From Apophysomyces variabilis (taxonomy: Eukaryota > Mucoromycota > Mucoromycetes > Mucorales > Mucoraceae), in contig MZZL01000138.1 of the NCBI GenBank assembly GCA_002749535.1, positions 62,001-126,000 of the forward strand: DNA of 64,000 nucleotides, written 5' to 3'. The first letter of the stretch is position 1, and each line of letters opens with the position of its first letter. Positions 52,993 to 64,000 of this stretch are shown in pieces. Under the pieces are notes generated by a model that searched no databases, was not told where the DNA came from, and saw only the letters and a program-made list of their open reading frames with translations. Made by a program: the position numbers and the translations under genes.

Positions 52993-55406
52993 TGGCGTCT
53001 GGAGTTTGAAGGAATCTTGTCTTTATACCTCCAGATATGAGCAAACACGAAGGTGTCAAATGCAATGTAAGAATCAAAGCTGATAATCAGCAACGGAGAA
53101 AGGGTTAGTTAGGCCCAGTGCTAGTCTTCCACCTCTTTTTGGTACGTTGGACAAAAGAATACAGTACAGCAAAAAAAACAATTTCGCAATGGGATGAAAA
53201 CCCAATGTTGCTGGCCATGAAAATTAAACATCGCAGCGAATGAAATTAAGTATCCTTTGCTTTGCTTCTCTTCCCGCAGAAGTCCAATAACCACAAAAAT
53301 AGAGAATCATCTCCAAAACTCTCTAACGTACTCTCAGAACCTACACGCAGCAAAATAGACATCTCTGACACTATTAACCATATCTGTCAAAAAAGAAACC
53401 ACTTGCTTGTTTCAAATTCCCGGAATCGCTACATGTCATAAAAATGACGCATTTGCTAGATGGGTAACTTTTCCTCGTAACAAATGTAGTAAAACTGTCC
53501 CTTCTTAAAGCGCATAAGCATATTAACCTATTGTAAAGCGCTATTGGAACCTAGAGGTCTTTAATAGTACTATTTAACATCTTATCATGACCGAAAAGAA
53601 ATTGTTGTCGATAACCATGAGGCCGCAGTTCAGAAGACAGCAAAGGATCCACAAAATCAAATTGGCAGGGCTTTCACGCACGCATTTAATCAGTCTCATT
53701 GCAATTGATGTATTTATGTTCCCCCCTCACTACCGACTTATGTCAAACAAGGTGATATCGTGATGATATCTATGATAATGTGAAAGACGTCAAGCAAATT
53801 CGCCATGTCAGTGCAAGAAACAAAAGAAATAGAAAGCCGACCCATCTCATTCTTCACAATCTTGACCGATACCCTAAATACGCAGGATGAATTTGCGAGA
53901 TGCGACTTTAATCTTTAGTAAATTTAACTTGAACCTCGGCTATGAGATTTCGGACCCATATAAAGAATTAGAGCCTGCATATCTGATATGGATACATATA
54001 TACATGTAATTATGCCCTTTTGCCATTCTCAAGCTACAATTGGTCAGCTATAGACAACTAAAATAGACATATACTCATCTCTTTATTCACTAAGCTTGAG
54101 ATAGTTTATAACCTCATCTGTGAGTAGTATCACATTGAAAATATAGGATACCAGTTGTTCAGCATAGATAGACCTTGTTTTACATAAGTGCATTCCAGAG
54201 GGTTCGTAACATCCAAAAAAAATCAGACACACAGTAACAGTTTCCATAACTTTCTTCAATTACCATTCGTATCTTGAAAAGCTCGTTTGTAAACGAACCA
54301 TGAATAAAATAGCTTAAACGCAAATAACGGGATGCTGGTTACAGTAAGCTCTTATCTATGCCCAAGAAGATCCCAGTACTGCGTGGGGGAAAACACAATG
54401 AAAACGGCTTCCTCCTTATATACGGGATGACTGCATAACAGTACCTGGCGTGTATTGAATAAAAACAAAGAAAAGGAACTTAGATAACTGCTATCGTAAT
54501 TTTCCGTGAAAAATGAGTACTTATAACTGTTCCAAGCGGTACGAAGTAGCTACTGTTCAGCATCAATGACTTGGAACGGTATAAAAAGTTCCCAAAAAAA
54601 TTGCAAGCCTCTTCCTCATGGGCTTTCTTGAACAAAAACGTTGCCGTTTCTAACTCATTAATTGATAAGTTGTTTTCGTTTAGCTTGCTTTGTGGATACA
54701 TGATATGAGAAAAAGAAGCCAAAGTTCTCCTACAGTCAGCTATTGCTGGATTATTAATAGACATAGTTATGCTATTATTTCACGAAGACAGAACAACACT
54801 AACTGACGTTCTATGACAATCTATGACATAGAAACTACTTTATTAATCTCATAATATGGTAAGTTTATGTGCATATACGAGACGCGACAGATCAGTTTTG
54901 TTCTCATTCTAATACTGCTGTTGGGGATATCTCTCTGCTTCCTCAGACTTTTTCGCTTAGATGTCCCTTATCTACGTTCCTGATGACCCCTTACCTTACT
55001 GCTCAAACCTCGTATGCACACAACGCACGCCAAACTGATCAAGCTTATATCCTTGCATTGCAACGACTTGTCGAATGTTTGAAATGTCAACAGTAACCAA
55101 ATCTCCGAATTAGTTTGTTACTTCAGTCTATCCAGTTTGCCATCTATTTCCCTTGGTTGTGTCTACCTTTTCTCTTTCTAACTTTTTTCGATCAGCTAAA
55201 TGTGCAGTGGACCTTACTGTGATTAAAGGATACGTACGTGTTCACCACCCTTTATTGTTGGTTACACAAACTGATTGAGTTAGCTTATTGCTTGAGTTCG
55301 GGGGCCATCTTGGTTCCATGGAATCAACATTATGGCTTGAAATGATATTGCGGACTTTGGTATTAACTGAGGGAATGACAAAGATAAAGGGGATACATAA
55401 AACAGT
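52993..55406. other. Gene-poor region, two weak small frames
   Basis: About 2.4 kb. A minus-strand frame (54480-54764, 94 codons, MSINNPAIADCRRTLASFSH...) and a plus-strand frame (54869-55096) have protein-like stretches but no family, splice partner or neighbour support. The left edge holds the capping-enzyme promoter. The rest is AT-rich with no repeat recognised. Confidence 0.35.
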
Positions 55407-56606
55407 TCAACATACATCGGTAATCTTCTTTTCCCAGAAAATCTGCATTTGTTTCAGTTTCCGGCTACTGTTCTCGTCCAAATCATCCAACCCCCACATT
55501 ATCTCTCTAACCCGTTCTTCTACTTCTCCTTTTTCGAGGATAACGGTGTCATCGTCATCATACTTGTCCTCGAAAATCTTATTTATCCGCCTAATATCTT
55601 TGCGCACCTCATGCACCGTCTTTGCGATGGACCGGAGTCGGGAATTAAGCTCCTGCACCTGACGTTTGTTGACATACATTAACTCTTTTAATTCCTCGAG
55701 CGATTCTGCCATGGAAGTTGTGTCAATATTGAGGCTGCGCAAGACTGGTAAGGGGTTTTCGTAGGAGTACGTCTGATCATGTAAAGTGGATTTCATGGAC
55801 GCTATCAAGCCTTCTAAGTCTTTGATTGCTTCTATAGTCATACATCCTCCTTCTTTCCGAATAGAACTGTCAACACTACGAAGATAGCTGACTTGTCGTT
55901 CTCTATCACGCGATTTCCCTTCGACAAGACTGATAACAGATGTGATAACGAGCTCCAATGGAGGTGAAAAATTGGCGTTGCTTGCGCTTTTTATCAAGGT
56001 AGCACCGCCTCTCTGCGCAGACAGCTGCGTGTCACCTGTAAGAAGAGTATTGAACAAGCGTTTATGCAGTGTTTTGGTTTCCCACACTGCCGAATTTAGC
56101 TCTTCCAACTGTCGTTTTAGCATCTCAAATGGATCATCATCCTCCACATCTAATGAAGACCACGTTGAAGAAAAGGAACTTCGTCTACTTCGGCCATACG
56201 CACTGGTAGAGGTGCTCATTGCCGTCGACCACTGCAATGGTGACATGACAGGACTAGACTGGGTGGAAAAGACTTCGTCGGCAAAGGAATGAGATACACC
56301 TCTGGGAAGACTATCGAAGTCGCTTTTGCTATCCTCTTTCGCTCTATCCTGTTCTACGAAGTCACCAGCATGGTCAGAGTCTCTAATAGCATTGGGCGGT
56401 AAGCGATCTAAGGTTGACAATTGGCTGCTTGGTGTTGGTGACAGCGGACTACTGAGTGTTGCTGAGTGAAGTTCGGCAGCGAGTGATGACCCTAAAGGTG
56501 TCTCGGTTAGGTATCCTTTGCCAGCTAATTCTTCTTCCAAGGATTGGCTAGCGGTTAACGCATCGTCTTCGAAAAGTCCATTGTTGGTAGGGTTGCTTGT
56601 CACCAT
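55407..56606 (-). CDS. Unrecognised coiled-coil protein with Ser-rich N-terminal half
   Basis: A single open frame of 399 residues from MVTSNPTNNG. Residues 1-165 are Ser/Pro/Asp-rich and probably disordered (TLSSPLSPTPSSQLSTLDRL, SRRSSFSSTWSSLDVEDDDP). The rest is helical with heptad-like spacing (FEMLKRQLEELNSAVWETKT, SMAESLEELKELMYVNKRQV, LRSIAKTVHEVRKDIRRINK). No enzyme motif, signal peptide or membrane helix is visible. The last codons could be replaced by a short second exon: GTATGT after ITD and CCCTCAG further on would give about 34 other residues. A cytoskeletal or scaffold role is possible but not supported by a recognised family. Confidence 0.7.
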   Translation of the reverse strand: MVTSNPTNNGLFEDDALTASQSLEEELAGKGYLTETPLGSSLAAELHSATLSSPLSPTPSSQLSTLDRLPPNAIRDSDHAGDFVEQDRAKEDSKSDFDSLPRGVSHSFADEVFSTQSSPVMSPLQWSTAMSTSTSAYGRSRRSSFSSTWSSLDVEDDDPFEMLKRQLEELNSAVWETKTLHKRLFNTLLTGDTQLSAQRGGATLIKSASNANFSPPLELVITSVISLVEGKSRDRERQVSYLRSVDSSIRKEGGCMTIEAIKDLEGLIASMKSTLHDQTYSYENPLPVLRSLNIDTTSMAESLEELKELMYVNKRQVQELNSRLRSIAKTVHEVRKDIRRINKIFEDKYDDDDTVILEKGEVEERVREIMWGLDDLDENSSRKLKQMQIFWEKKITDVC

Positions 56607-58959
56607 AGTTACAGAGAAAAGAAAGTATCCAAGGTGGTAGTGACGCCCAAAATGCCTCCCATTTTGTCACACTTGGCCTTCTTTCTCTCACCTGACTGGA
56701 TGGCTGTGGTTTCCGTCCGTCCGTCCAATAGTAACGCCAATGGCAGCAGCTTCTAACGCAACATTTAAAGTTTTTTGATTGTCGAATTTGTACCTCTTTC
56801 CTTTGTCCGTCTCGCCTTTTTACTATATTGTCTTTCATTAAACCATAAAGAAATTTAACTACTCTTGCTCCGTGCTTATCATTATCAACTAGAACGGAAT
56901 ATTGTATATCAATAATTTGCTAATTGCTGTGACATATGACTTTCTCAGATCAGTACTTTTTTTTTTCACTCTGCACGTGGCCATACAGAAAGAAAGATTA
57001 CCAGTATATTTCTTTTGTTTATACAGTCTGAAAGTTTGAGAGAAAGCAAAACAACTTGTTAACATTCGCCGCCTTACTTTGCATTAAGTGTCTCTTTGCA
57101 TTGCTTTAGTAACATGCTGCTGGCAAAAAAACTTGCAGATTAAGAGACAAGCAGCTCCTTCCTTGCTATAATGAATTGATTATGGCTTAGTTCTACTACG
57201 GGAAGGCAACAGGCATAAATCCAAGAAAGTAGGCATCCGTTCAGGAACCATATGTGCAACACGCTATTTTACATTTATCGTTTTATATTACCAGTTTTTT
57301 AATACCTATATCAACGTTAATGATAGGGATAAATTAACACAAAAAAAGAGATTAGCGACTACTAGAACTAGAAACGGACCATTAACCCATCTTCTAATAA
57401 ACGATACACTATCTCAATGTTCGTAACAAAACGTTAAGCGCGGCTGTTTATACTCCTTTTTTTTTTCGTTTTGCGAATACACACAAAGCTAAGTATACAA
57501 GATCAGAGAAATAGTAGCTAAGATTATATTCAAAAACTGGTACTGACAAGCCTAAAATACTAGAGGACACTTATGAATGTATCGTATCATAAGTTGATTT
57601 GGCACCAGTATCTCGTTCTTACTTTGACATATTTGACATTGAAATCGTAACATAGTACGATGTACATATATTGATGCTTTTCATAAGAAAAAGTTCGATG
57701 AATAGATACGATGAAATAATACGACCAAGTGAAAAAAAATTTTTTTAGTTCTAAAATGGAACGTATCACCGTTTTTACTACAAGAGAACTGGCTATTGAC
57801 ATAAGCTAAATGGAAATAGAGCAGGAGCAAAACGAACGGAGATCTTTACTGGCTCAAGGGGGAAGGTAATTGTAAAGGTGGCAAAACCAACGAGATGCTT
57901 ATACCAGTTTTTGTCTGATTTTTTGTGGATGTGGTTTCGGATCCACTTGATGGGAAAATGATCCCATCTTGAGAGCACAGGTTTTTGAGCGTTTCTTTGC
58001 GCTGTCGAGTATCAATTTCGCTTCCATTAGATAATGGCTTATGCGTTGTTTGTAAGATGCGCAAAGATTAGAAGCGTTCCCTCTTTAGCTTCAACCAGAA
58101 AATGCAGCTATCGTTCATACACTATCTATTTACATGGAAGACGGTATTGTCTTCTATTGCATCTTTACATGTACTGTTCTACAAACCAGTCATTCACAGC
58201 GAGATCTTATTTTTACTCGTTTTATAGGTATGGGGTTGCCAATGGTTAGATATCCATCGATTTCCTATAAATGACTAACTTTTTCCAACGATGCGAACTA
58301 ACTAGATGGAAGGACAACTTCTTTCTTCTCTTTGGCTCTGTGCTTCACACATTATTCCTCGTTTTCCACTAGACTCGATGCTCTGTATAGGATAACTCAT
58401 GCTACAAATTTATATTTCAGCCTACAAGACCTCTGATCGAACTATCTTGCCTCGCCACCTTCCTCCTTACTACCGGGGCCAACCGTTAACAGGTGCGACG
58501 GCAGTTCCCGCAATTACGTGGGAATACCCTATTCAAGGGTATGTAAACGACACCAATATACCATTCCAGTGTATCTAATTTTTTATGCCAATCGATTGAA
58601 CTTTGTATCCACTGAAGGACCCAGTTCATGTAAGTAAAAAATAGACTTCCATGTATCACTCATTTACTAATGGCGTCTTTCATATTCATTTTTAGCGCGA
58701 GATTGGATCCTTCCCATGAACGCAAAATTTATTCGGAGTAGCATAAAAAATTGTTCAATAACAGTATGCTCGTGATTGCCAAACCCGCTCTCGAAGCCTA
58801 AATTGCATTTCTTTTCCTCTTCTTCTTCGCCCCTGCCTCTCCGTGGTGCCGTAATTCCCAACCCCCGATATCCCTTTTTCTTTTGATCCTTTCAACTTTC
58901 TTATATACCTTTCCTCTTTGACGCGGAACCTTCCCTTCTTTTCGTCTTGTCTTTCTCCC
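56607..58959. other. Divergent, gene-poor intergenic region
   Basis: About 2.35 kb between divergent starts of the coiled-coil gene and the kinase. AT-rich, with short homopolymer runs and stops in every frame. Pyrimidine-rich sequence from about 58800 to 58958 is likely the kinase leader. No repeat or RNA gene was recognised. Confidence 0.4.
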
Positions 58960-61414
58960 ATGGCTAGGAAAGGATCGCCCCATGAAGAATATGAGTTCTT
59001 GGAGCAGATAGGCAACGGTTCCTTTGGCTCCGTACATAGAGCCAAACATAAAGCAACTCATCGAATCGTACGTTCATTCACGCTGATGTCCGTCATACTA
59101 AGCATACTATGGCCATGCAACGCTCATCTTCTTTGTTCTGCTCGTTTCTTGCACGCTCTAATCTAGGTTGCTGTCAAGATCATGAAACGAAAGTTCAATA
59201 GCTCATCCGAATGCACCAACCTGCGAGAGTATAAGACCCTGAAGCACCTGACTTCGCATCCAAATATCGTGCAATTCTACGACACTTTTCTTGGTCCAAC
59301 CAAGGAACTCTATTTCATCATGGAATTTATGAACGGTGGCAACCTATATCAACTTATGAAAGAGCGACGTGAAACTAAGCAAACTTTTACCCATCATGAA
59401 GCCAGATATATGCTGTAAATCTTTTACAACGACTTCGTCAATGCGCACCGTTTTAACTATGCTTGGTTAGACGGCAAATCCTTGCTGCACTGGCCCATAT
59501 TCATCAGCAAGGGATATTTCATCGTGATATGAAACCCGAAAATCTTTTGATCGGATCTGCAGCTGACGACCGCCTGATCATTAAATTGGCAGACTTTGGG
59601 CTCGCTCGAGAACTCAAAAGTAAACCACCTTATACAGAATATGTTAGTACCAGATGGTAAGCACTTTGCTTGTTCCTTACTCTTCCACCTTTTGCTTAAT
59701 TGAACTTTTTAATAGGTACCGAGCGCCCGAGGTATTATTAAGGTCCACATCCTACTCGTTTCCCGTGGATATATGGGCTGTTGGTGCCATTTTTGCAGAG
59801 ATCATTACACTTCGCCCTCTGTTTCCAGGGCAATCCGAGATTGACCAACTCTATCGAATATGCGAACTTCTCGGGAGCCCTTCCGACGCCTCATCGGGAA
59901 AGAAAAAACAAAAGTCAGACAAACGGCTGAGCCCTGGATTTAGCAGGAAGCGGTCAAATACAACAGATGCCGGACCGTCAACATCCATTCCGAATCCTCA
60001 ACAAGGCGGTGAGGAATGGCGAGAAGGTGTCAAACTTGCACAAAAAATCGGATTTGAATTTCCACAGGTTTGCATCATATCATCAACATAGAAATCCTTA
60101 CATTTTTGCTAGTTGCCACCAAAACCACTTGATACTGTCATACCAACAGCATCAGCATCTATGCTGGATCTCTTGCAACAATTCCTATTTCTTGACCCCA
60201 ACCGACGCATAACAGCAAGGAATGCTTTGCTACATCCTTTGTTCACAAACGGCATTATAGAAGATAAGGAAACGAGCCGATCGGAAGGAACAGCCGAGAA
60301 TTGTAACATCGAGAATGTAACCCTGCAGCCAACCCACGAAAAGGTAGAAGATTTACCATGGTTAACACGAAGGAAATCCAAGGATGAAATTTGTCAGAGA
60401 AGCAAATTCATGCCATTGGAACCCAAAGATTTACCAATCAAAGGCATTTCAGACACTCCTGCGTTTGACTTACCTTCTATACCATTGTCACCCTTACAAG
60501 TTCATTCTGAATGGTGCTTAACTAGAACTACTTCTCGGCAAAGTTCTCTTCGGAAAGACACATCAAAAGAGTGTGATACGAATGAACACGAGGATCACTT
60601 TACGCATGATGAAAAAGAGTCAGATACGGATGAGCCGCTACCAGAGGAATGTCTTGATTCTCTTGATATACCATACCAGAATCACCCTGGCGTTTTCGAC
60701 GATATTGTTCATCAACTTTTAAAAGACATAGATGCAATCGACTGTGACACACATATTGATTGCGACATAACACAACGTCTTACTACGAAATTCTCTGAAC
60801 CTTTGCTTCAAATGCGATACATACGGGAGGAAGTTTCCGCAGCTGAGATAGATGCCGACAGCCCCAGATCTCAGAAGTCAAGGCTTGCTGCACTCAATGC
60901 TGGAAAGCAGCTTGCACAGACAAACCATAATAGTACATCAAGGACACAGCCAAGCTTATCGTTGAGCGCTAGTTTATCGACACCTCTAGAATCACGTACA
61001 AAGTTTGCCCATGTAAGTGCACCACGCAAGGCTGGTAAAGCAAACGATAGCAAGGGATTCAGTCGACTTTTCGGTTTACGTAAAAATAGCAATGCCTCCA
61101 AACATCCGCCTCAGAATCTTGACGATGTTACGCCTTCCATAGCGCGTACAGAAAGCTTTCCATCAGCCTTATTTAAGCAATTTTCATCGAACCATTCAGG
61201 ACGGGCTGCGACGGAAGTGAAACAGCGGCGTCAGGTCACCAGACGTTCCTCATCTATGATGCTCCTCTCATCTTCACCGCCATCGTCGACGCTGGCTAGT
61301 TCTAAACCAAAAAAATTGAACCGATTAACATTCTGGGCTAAAAAGCCATCTGAGCTTAGGACATTTGATCTGATGGGAGAAAGATCATCTATGGCCGTAA
61401 AAAATGATGGTTAA
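58960..61414 (+). CDS. MAK/ICK/Ime2-type (RCK family) protein kinase
   Basis: Five exons (58960-59067, 59167-59414, 59471-59656, 59716-60067, 60113-61414) sum to 731 residues. The kinase domain covers about 11-330: [22 protein letters not shown] (catalytic Lys), [20 protein letters not shown], the activation loop [18 protein letters not shown] and [20 protein letters not shown]. The T-x-Y loop with VSTRWYRAPE and the REYK variant of helix C ([10 protein letters not shown]) match MAK/ICK/MOK kinases and fungal Ime2/Crk1. These regulate meiosis, filamentation or ciliary length. A charged insert ([20 protein letters not shown]) breaks the C-lobe near 245-280, where the family usually continues directly. 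The C-terminal 370 residues are Ser-rich and basic. A long regulatory tail is usual in the family. Confidence 0.9.
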
Positions 61415-61636
61415 ACAGCACCGATTTGTATATACCCACAATCAGCAACACAATTTCCACACACACACAACCTCCCTCATACATATAAACAATCACTTCC
61501 GTTCAAATGTATAAATGGAATGAACAGTAAAATGATCCTTTGCTAGAACCACACAAACCATGCTTTTCTATGTTCAAGCATTGAGATTTCCACTACAATA
61601 TTTGACATTTTTCAAACTCCTGCTATTCTCCCCGTG

Positions 61637-62403
61637 ATACTCTTCTTCACCTTCTTGTCTCATCAGGGCGAAGCGCTTCATTGTCCACAACTTGGTCTTG
61701 TTGACGTGTGCTGAATAGACGATTCGCGTTCCCAAGAGGTCTCGCTATTTGGTTCCTCCGTTGATGAAAATCTTAACCATTTCTTCGCCCAGTCTTTGAC
61801 GTGCTTGGTAATCTAATCCTTGCATATCTCGTTGTGCATAAAAGCAGTAACTTCTGCTAATGCATTCAAAGCTGATACAATGAACCGAATAATACGATCC
61901 ATGTCAGCAGTTCTGTTGGTATCTATCTATGACTCTAGTCTTCATACCAGAGGTGTTTTGATTGTGCTGATCCGTTATATAGCTTTTTTAAAGCCAGTTC
62001 TAGTGTCATGTTCTGCTGCNATACTCTTCTTCACCTTCTTGTCTCATCAGGGCGAAGCGCTTCATTGTCCACAACTTGGTCTTGTTGACGTGTGCTGAAT
62101 AGACGATTCGCGTTCCCAAGAGGTCTCGCTATTTGGTTCCTCCGTTGATGAAAATCTTAACCATTTCTTCGCCCAGTCTTTGACGTGCTTGGTAATCTAA
62201 TCCTTGCATATCTCGTTGTGCATAAAAGCAGTAACTTCTGCTAATGCATTCAAAGCTGATACAATGAACCGAATAATACGATCCATGTCAGCAGTTCTGT
62301 TGGTATCTATCTATGACTCTAGTCTTCATACCAGAGGTGTTTTGATTGTGCTGATCCGTTATATAGCTTTTTTAAAGCCAGTTCTAGTGTCATGTTCTGC
62401 TGC
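61637..62403. repeat. 383-bp exact direct duplication around a single N
   Basis: Bases 61637-62019 are repeated exactly at 62021-62403; the only base between the copies is N at 62020. No other ambiguous base occurs in the window. The pattern is that of two contig ends that overlap but were joined with a gap placeholder, rather than a biological tandem repeat. Confidence 0.9.
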
Positions 62404-64000
62404 CGAAAGATATCGAATCTGGTGTGGTTCATATTCCGTATCATCATTTTCGCCTACAGATGCTCAAATAAAACATTCAGAACCGTGCTAGAGGATGAAT
62501 GGCGTTTAATATTATAATTACCTTCGGCTACTTCAGGTTCAGGAAGTTCTACTATATCTTCGTATGGAATATCCTGGTCATCTTCCACTGTCAAACGCGA
62601 TAAAAAAAGTTTAGTTTGGCAAATGTAAAGAAGCTATTGTAGCAACAATGTCAGTGTCGCATAAATGTACCAAGGAAATATATCTATCACTTACGTTCTA
62701 GATAAGCTTCATTGCGATACACGTCATTGTTTCCATTGCTGCAAACACATATATATAGGTCACATCAGGATCAGCTCCCCAAACATCCATATATTCCATT
62801 TCCCATTCTTGGAAATCTTGGTGTGTTAGATATGATAGTCGGTCTCACTGTACAATAGGCTTGTAGAATGGGACGGACACTGCAAATCCATCAGTGGCGA
62901 TATACTTTGATAAGATCATGGTAATAAAAATGAAAGGTGGTAAAAGTCCGTTAATACGCCTGAGCTTATCGATTATCCTTTCATTTCAAAACTTCTTACC
63001 CAGGCTGTTGTTTATTCTTGGTAATATCAAGTAAAATAATCGATGTATCGTTGCCATGTGCGTGATTTCCGAGTCCCACAGCACGAAGTAAAGTATTCAT
63101 ATCGTTGCTAGTAAGGAGTATGTAATTTTTGGTGAAAGACGGCTTAGGAACAAGGTTAACAAGTCGTTGTTGTTTAACAAGATGATGTAAATTGGACCGA
63201 AATGCCCTGACCATACAAGTGTTGATTGGCTTGTGGGTCGCTTAAGTATATTGCTGATTGCAATATCTGTTATTTGATTTGCTTGATCATTTCGTCTAAA
63301 ATTCGTAAAGTTTCGTCACACAAACAACTAATACGATTTTGATCCAATGGTTCATCGCTCATTATTGTATCATGTAATAAATAGCTAGAGTTGGCCACCA
63401 ACGTCGTGCCATTGTTGGAAATTCTGCAAGCTCTCTAATAACTTGAAAGCACCAAGAACGTGAAGGTTCTGTTTAGACGCTGCTGACAGTACGTATTTCT
63501 TTGTCGTTATACGCTTCAAGATGGATAGCGATATTGTATGCGTACTGCACGAATAGGTCAGCGTGACGAGAAATAACTGCTGTTGTTAATGATGCTTGTG
63601 GTTGTACTACAATCGCATCACTTTCTCGACAACATTCTTATACCAAGTCCAAAAGTTGTTGATTGCCAAGTTCGTCATTCTGGTAATACCGCAACATGGC
63701 TTGATCGAGATGTTCCCGAATGGGTCGTGAGTTGTTGCTCTCGTTCTAAGTGTAGTCCGAGATGAAACCAAAGATAAGGATGGATGAGGATAACACGTCG
63801 TCTTATCAATGAAGGGACGCGTCATGGTATGCCACATTAATGTCTGGGTAGTCGCGCAAATAGGGAGATTGTTGTCGATGGATGTCATGAAATAAGCTCC
63901 CCCAAAGAATCTAAGAGGGGCTAAAAAAGCAGTATGAAAAACACAGCCATGTCCAATGCCACCTATCGATGGAATCATTATATGTCTGAACTGAAAAGCG
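62404..64000 (-). pseudogene. Coding-like but frame-broken minus-strand sequence, unrecognised
   Basis: The minus strand shows protein-like pieces in changing frames: REHLDQAMLRYYQNDELGNQ, LTTAVISRHADLFVQYAYNI, NLHVLGAFKLLESLQNFQQW, SDEPLDQNRISCLCDETLRI, then KPSFTKNYILLTSNDMNTLL and TSIILLDITKNKQQPG. Short acidic exons follow with good splice signals (EDDQDIPYEDIVELPEPEVA). The right-hand part changes frame without usable introns, so it is either a decayed gene or an error-rich contig end; the left part could be intact exons of a gene interrupted by the assembly seam. No family was recognised. Confidence 0.35.

Noticed and set aside
54480..55096. Two small frames, one on each strand, near 54.5-55.1 kb
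   Set aside because: Protein-like text but no family, no intron partners and no supporting context; listed only as a weak possibility.
62060..62260. Third TnpB/Fanzor fragment (ARQRLGEEMVKIFINGG on the minus strand)
   Set aside because: The short stretch resembles a segment of the 41.5-44 kb pseudogene, but no RuvC or zinc motif lies in the expected positions.
61637..62403. Genuine tandem duplication or repeat gene
   Set aside because: Perfect identity and a lone N at the junction fit an assembly overlap much better.

Overview
The window is nuclear DNA of a filamentous fungus, most likely an early-diverging one of the Mucoromycota type. Genes are separated by a few hundred bases and broken by many short GT-AG introns (about 35-90 nt, with CTAAC/CTAAT-like branch sites). 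They include single-copy housekeeping genes (Pol I RPA135, NOP4, mRNA guanylyltransferase, a DED1-like helicase, DASH subunit DAD2). A SAM-kinesin-13 and large spliced TnpB/Fanzor-like genes fit early-diverging fungi better than yeasts. No rRNA, tRNA or CRISPR array was recognised. Genus and species cannot be fixed from the sequence.

Left third (1-20 kb): a twin-CX9C protein (CHCHD5/MIX14-like) lies tail to tail with an SDHAF1-like assembly factor. They are followed by an F-box protein, a five-exon TnpB/Fanzor-like predicted RNA-guided nuclease of about 1257 residues with its acidic triad intact, a neutral sphingomyelinase/ISC1-like enzyme, a SAM-domain kinesin-13, the splicing factor SNIP1/PML1, a 624-bp foldback MITE, and a five-finger CCCH protein (ZC3H3-like).

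Middle (20-36 kb): RPA135, NOP4/RBM28, a peroxisomal D-amino-acid oxidase, DAD2, a mucin-like single-pass membrane protein, a four-pass membrane protein and an Asp/Tyr-rich orphan. RPA135 and NOP4 both serve ribosome production.

Island at 36-45 kb: gene-poor and rich in decayed elements. It holds an F-box/ankyrin fragment cut by a MULE-like transposase remnant, then a second TnpB/Fanzor-like gene of a different subfamily, with zinc knuckles, broken by stops and frameshifts.

Right third (45-64 kb): a DED1-like DEAD-box helicase with four RanBP2-type zinc fingers, an mRNA guanylyltransferase with a very long disordered C-terminal tail, an unrecognised coiled-coil protein, and a MAK/ICK/Ime2-type kinase. 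A 383-bp exact duplication around a single N looks like an assembly seam. The last 1.6 kb is coding-like but frame-broken.

All exon joins were worked out by hand from splice motifs, reading phase and family motifs; none is confirmed by transcripts. The strongest candidates for something little described are the intact large Fanzor-like gene and its broken cousin.
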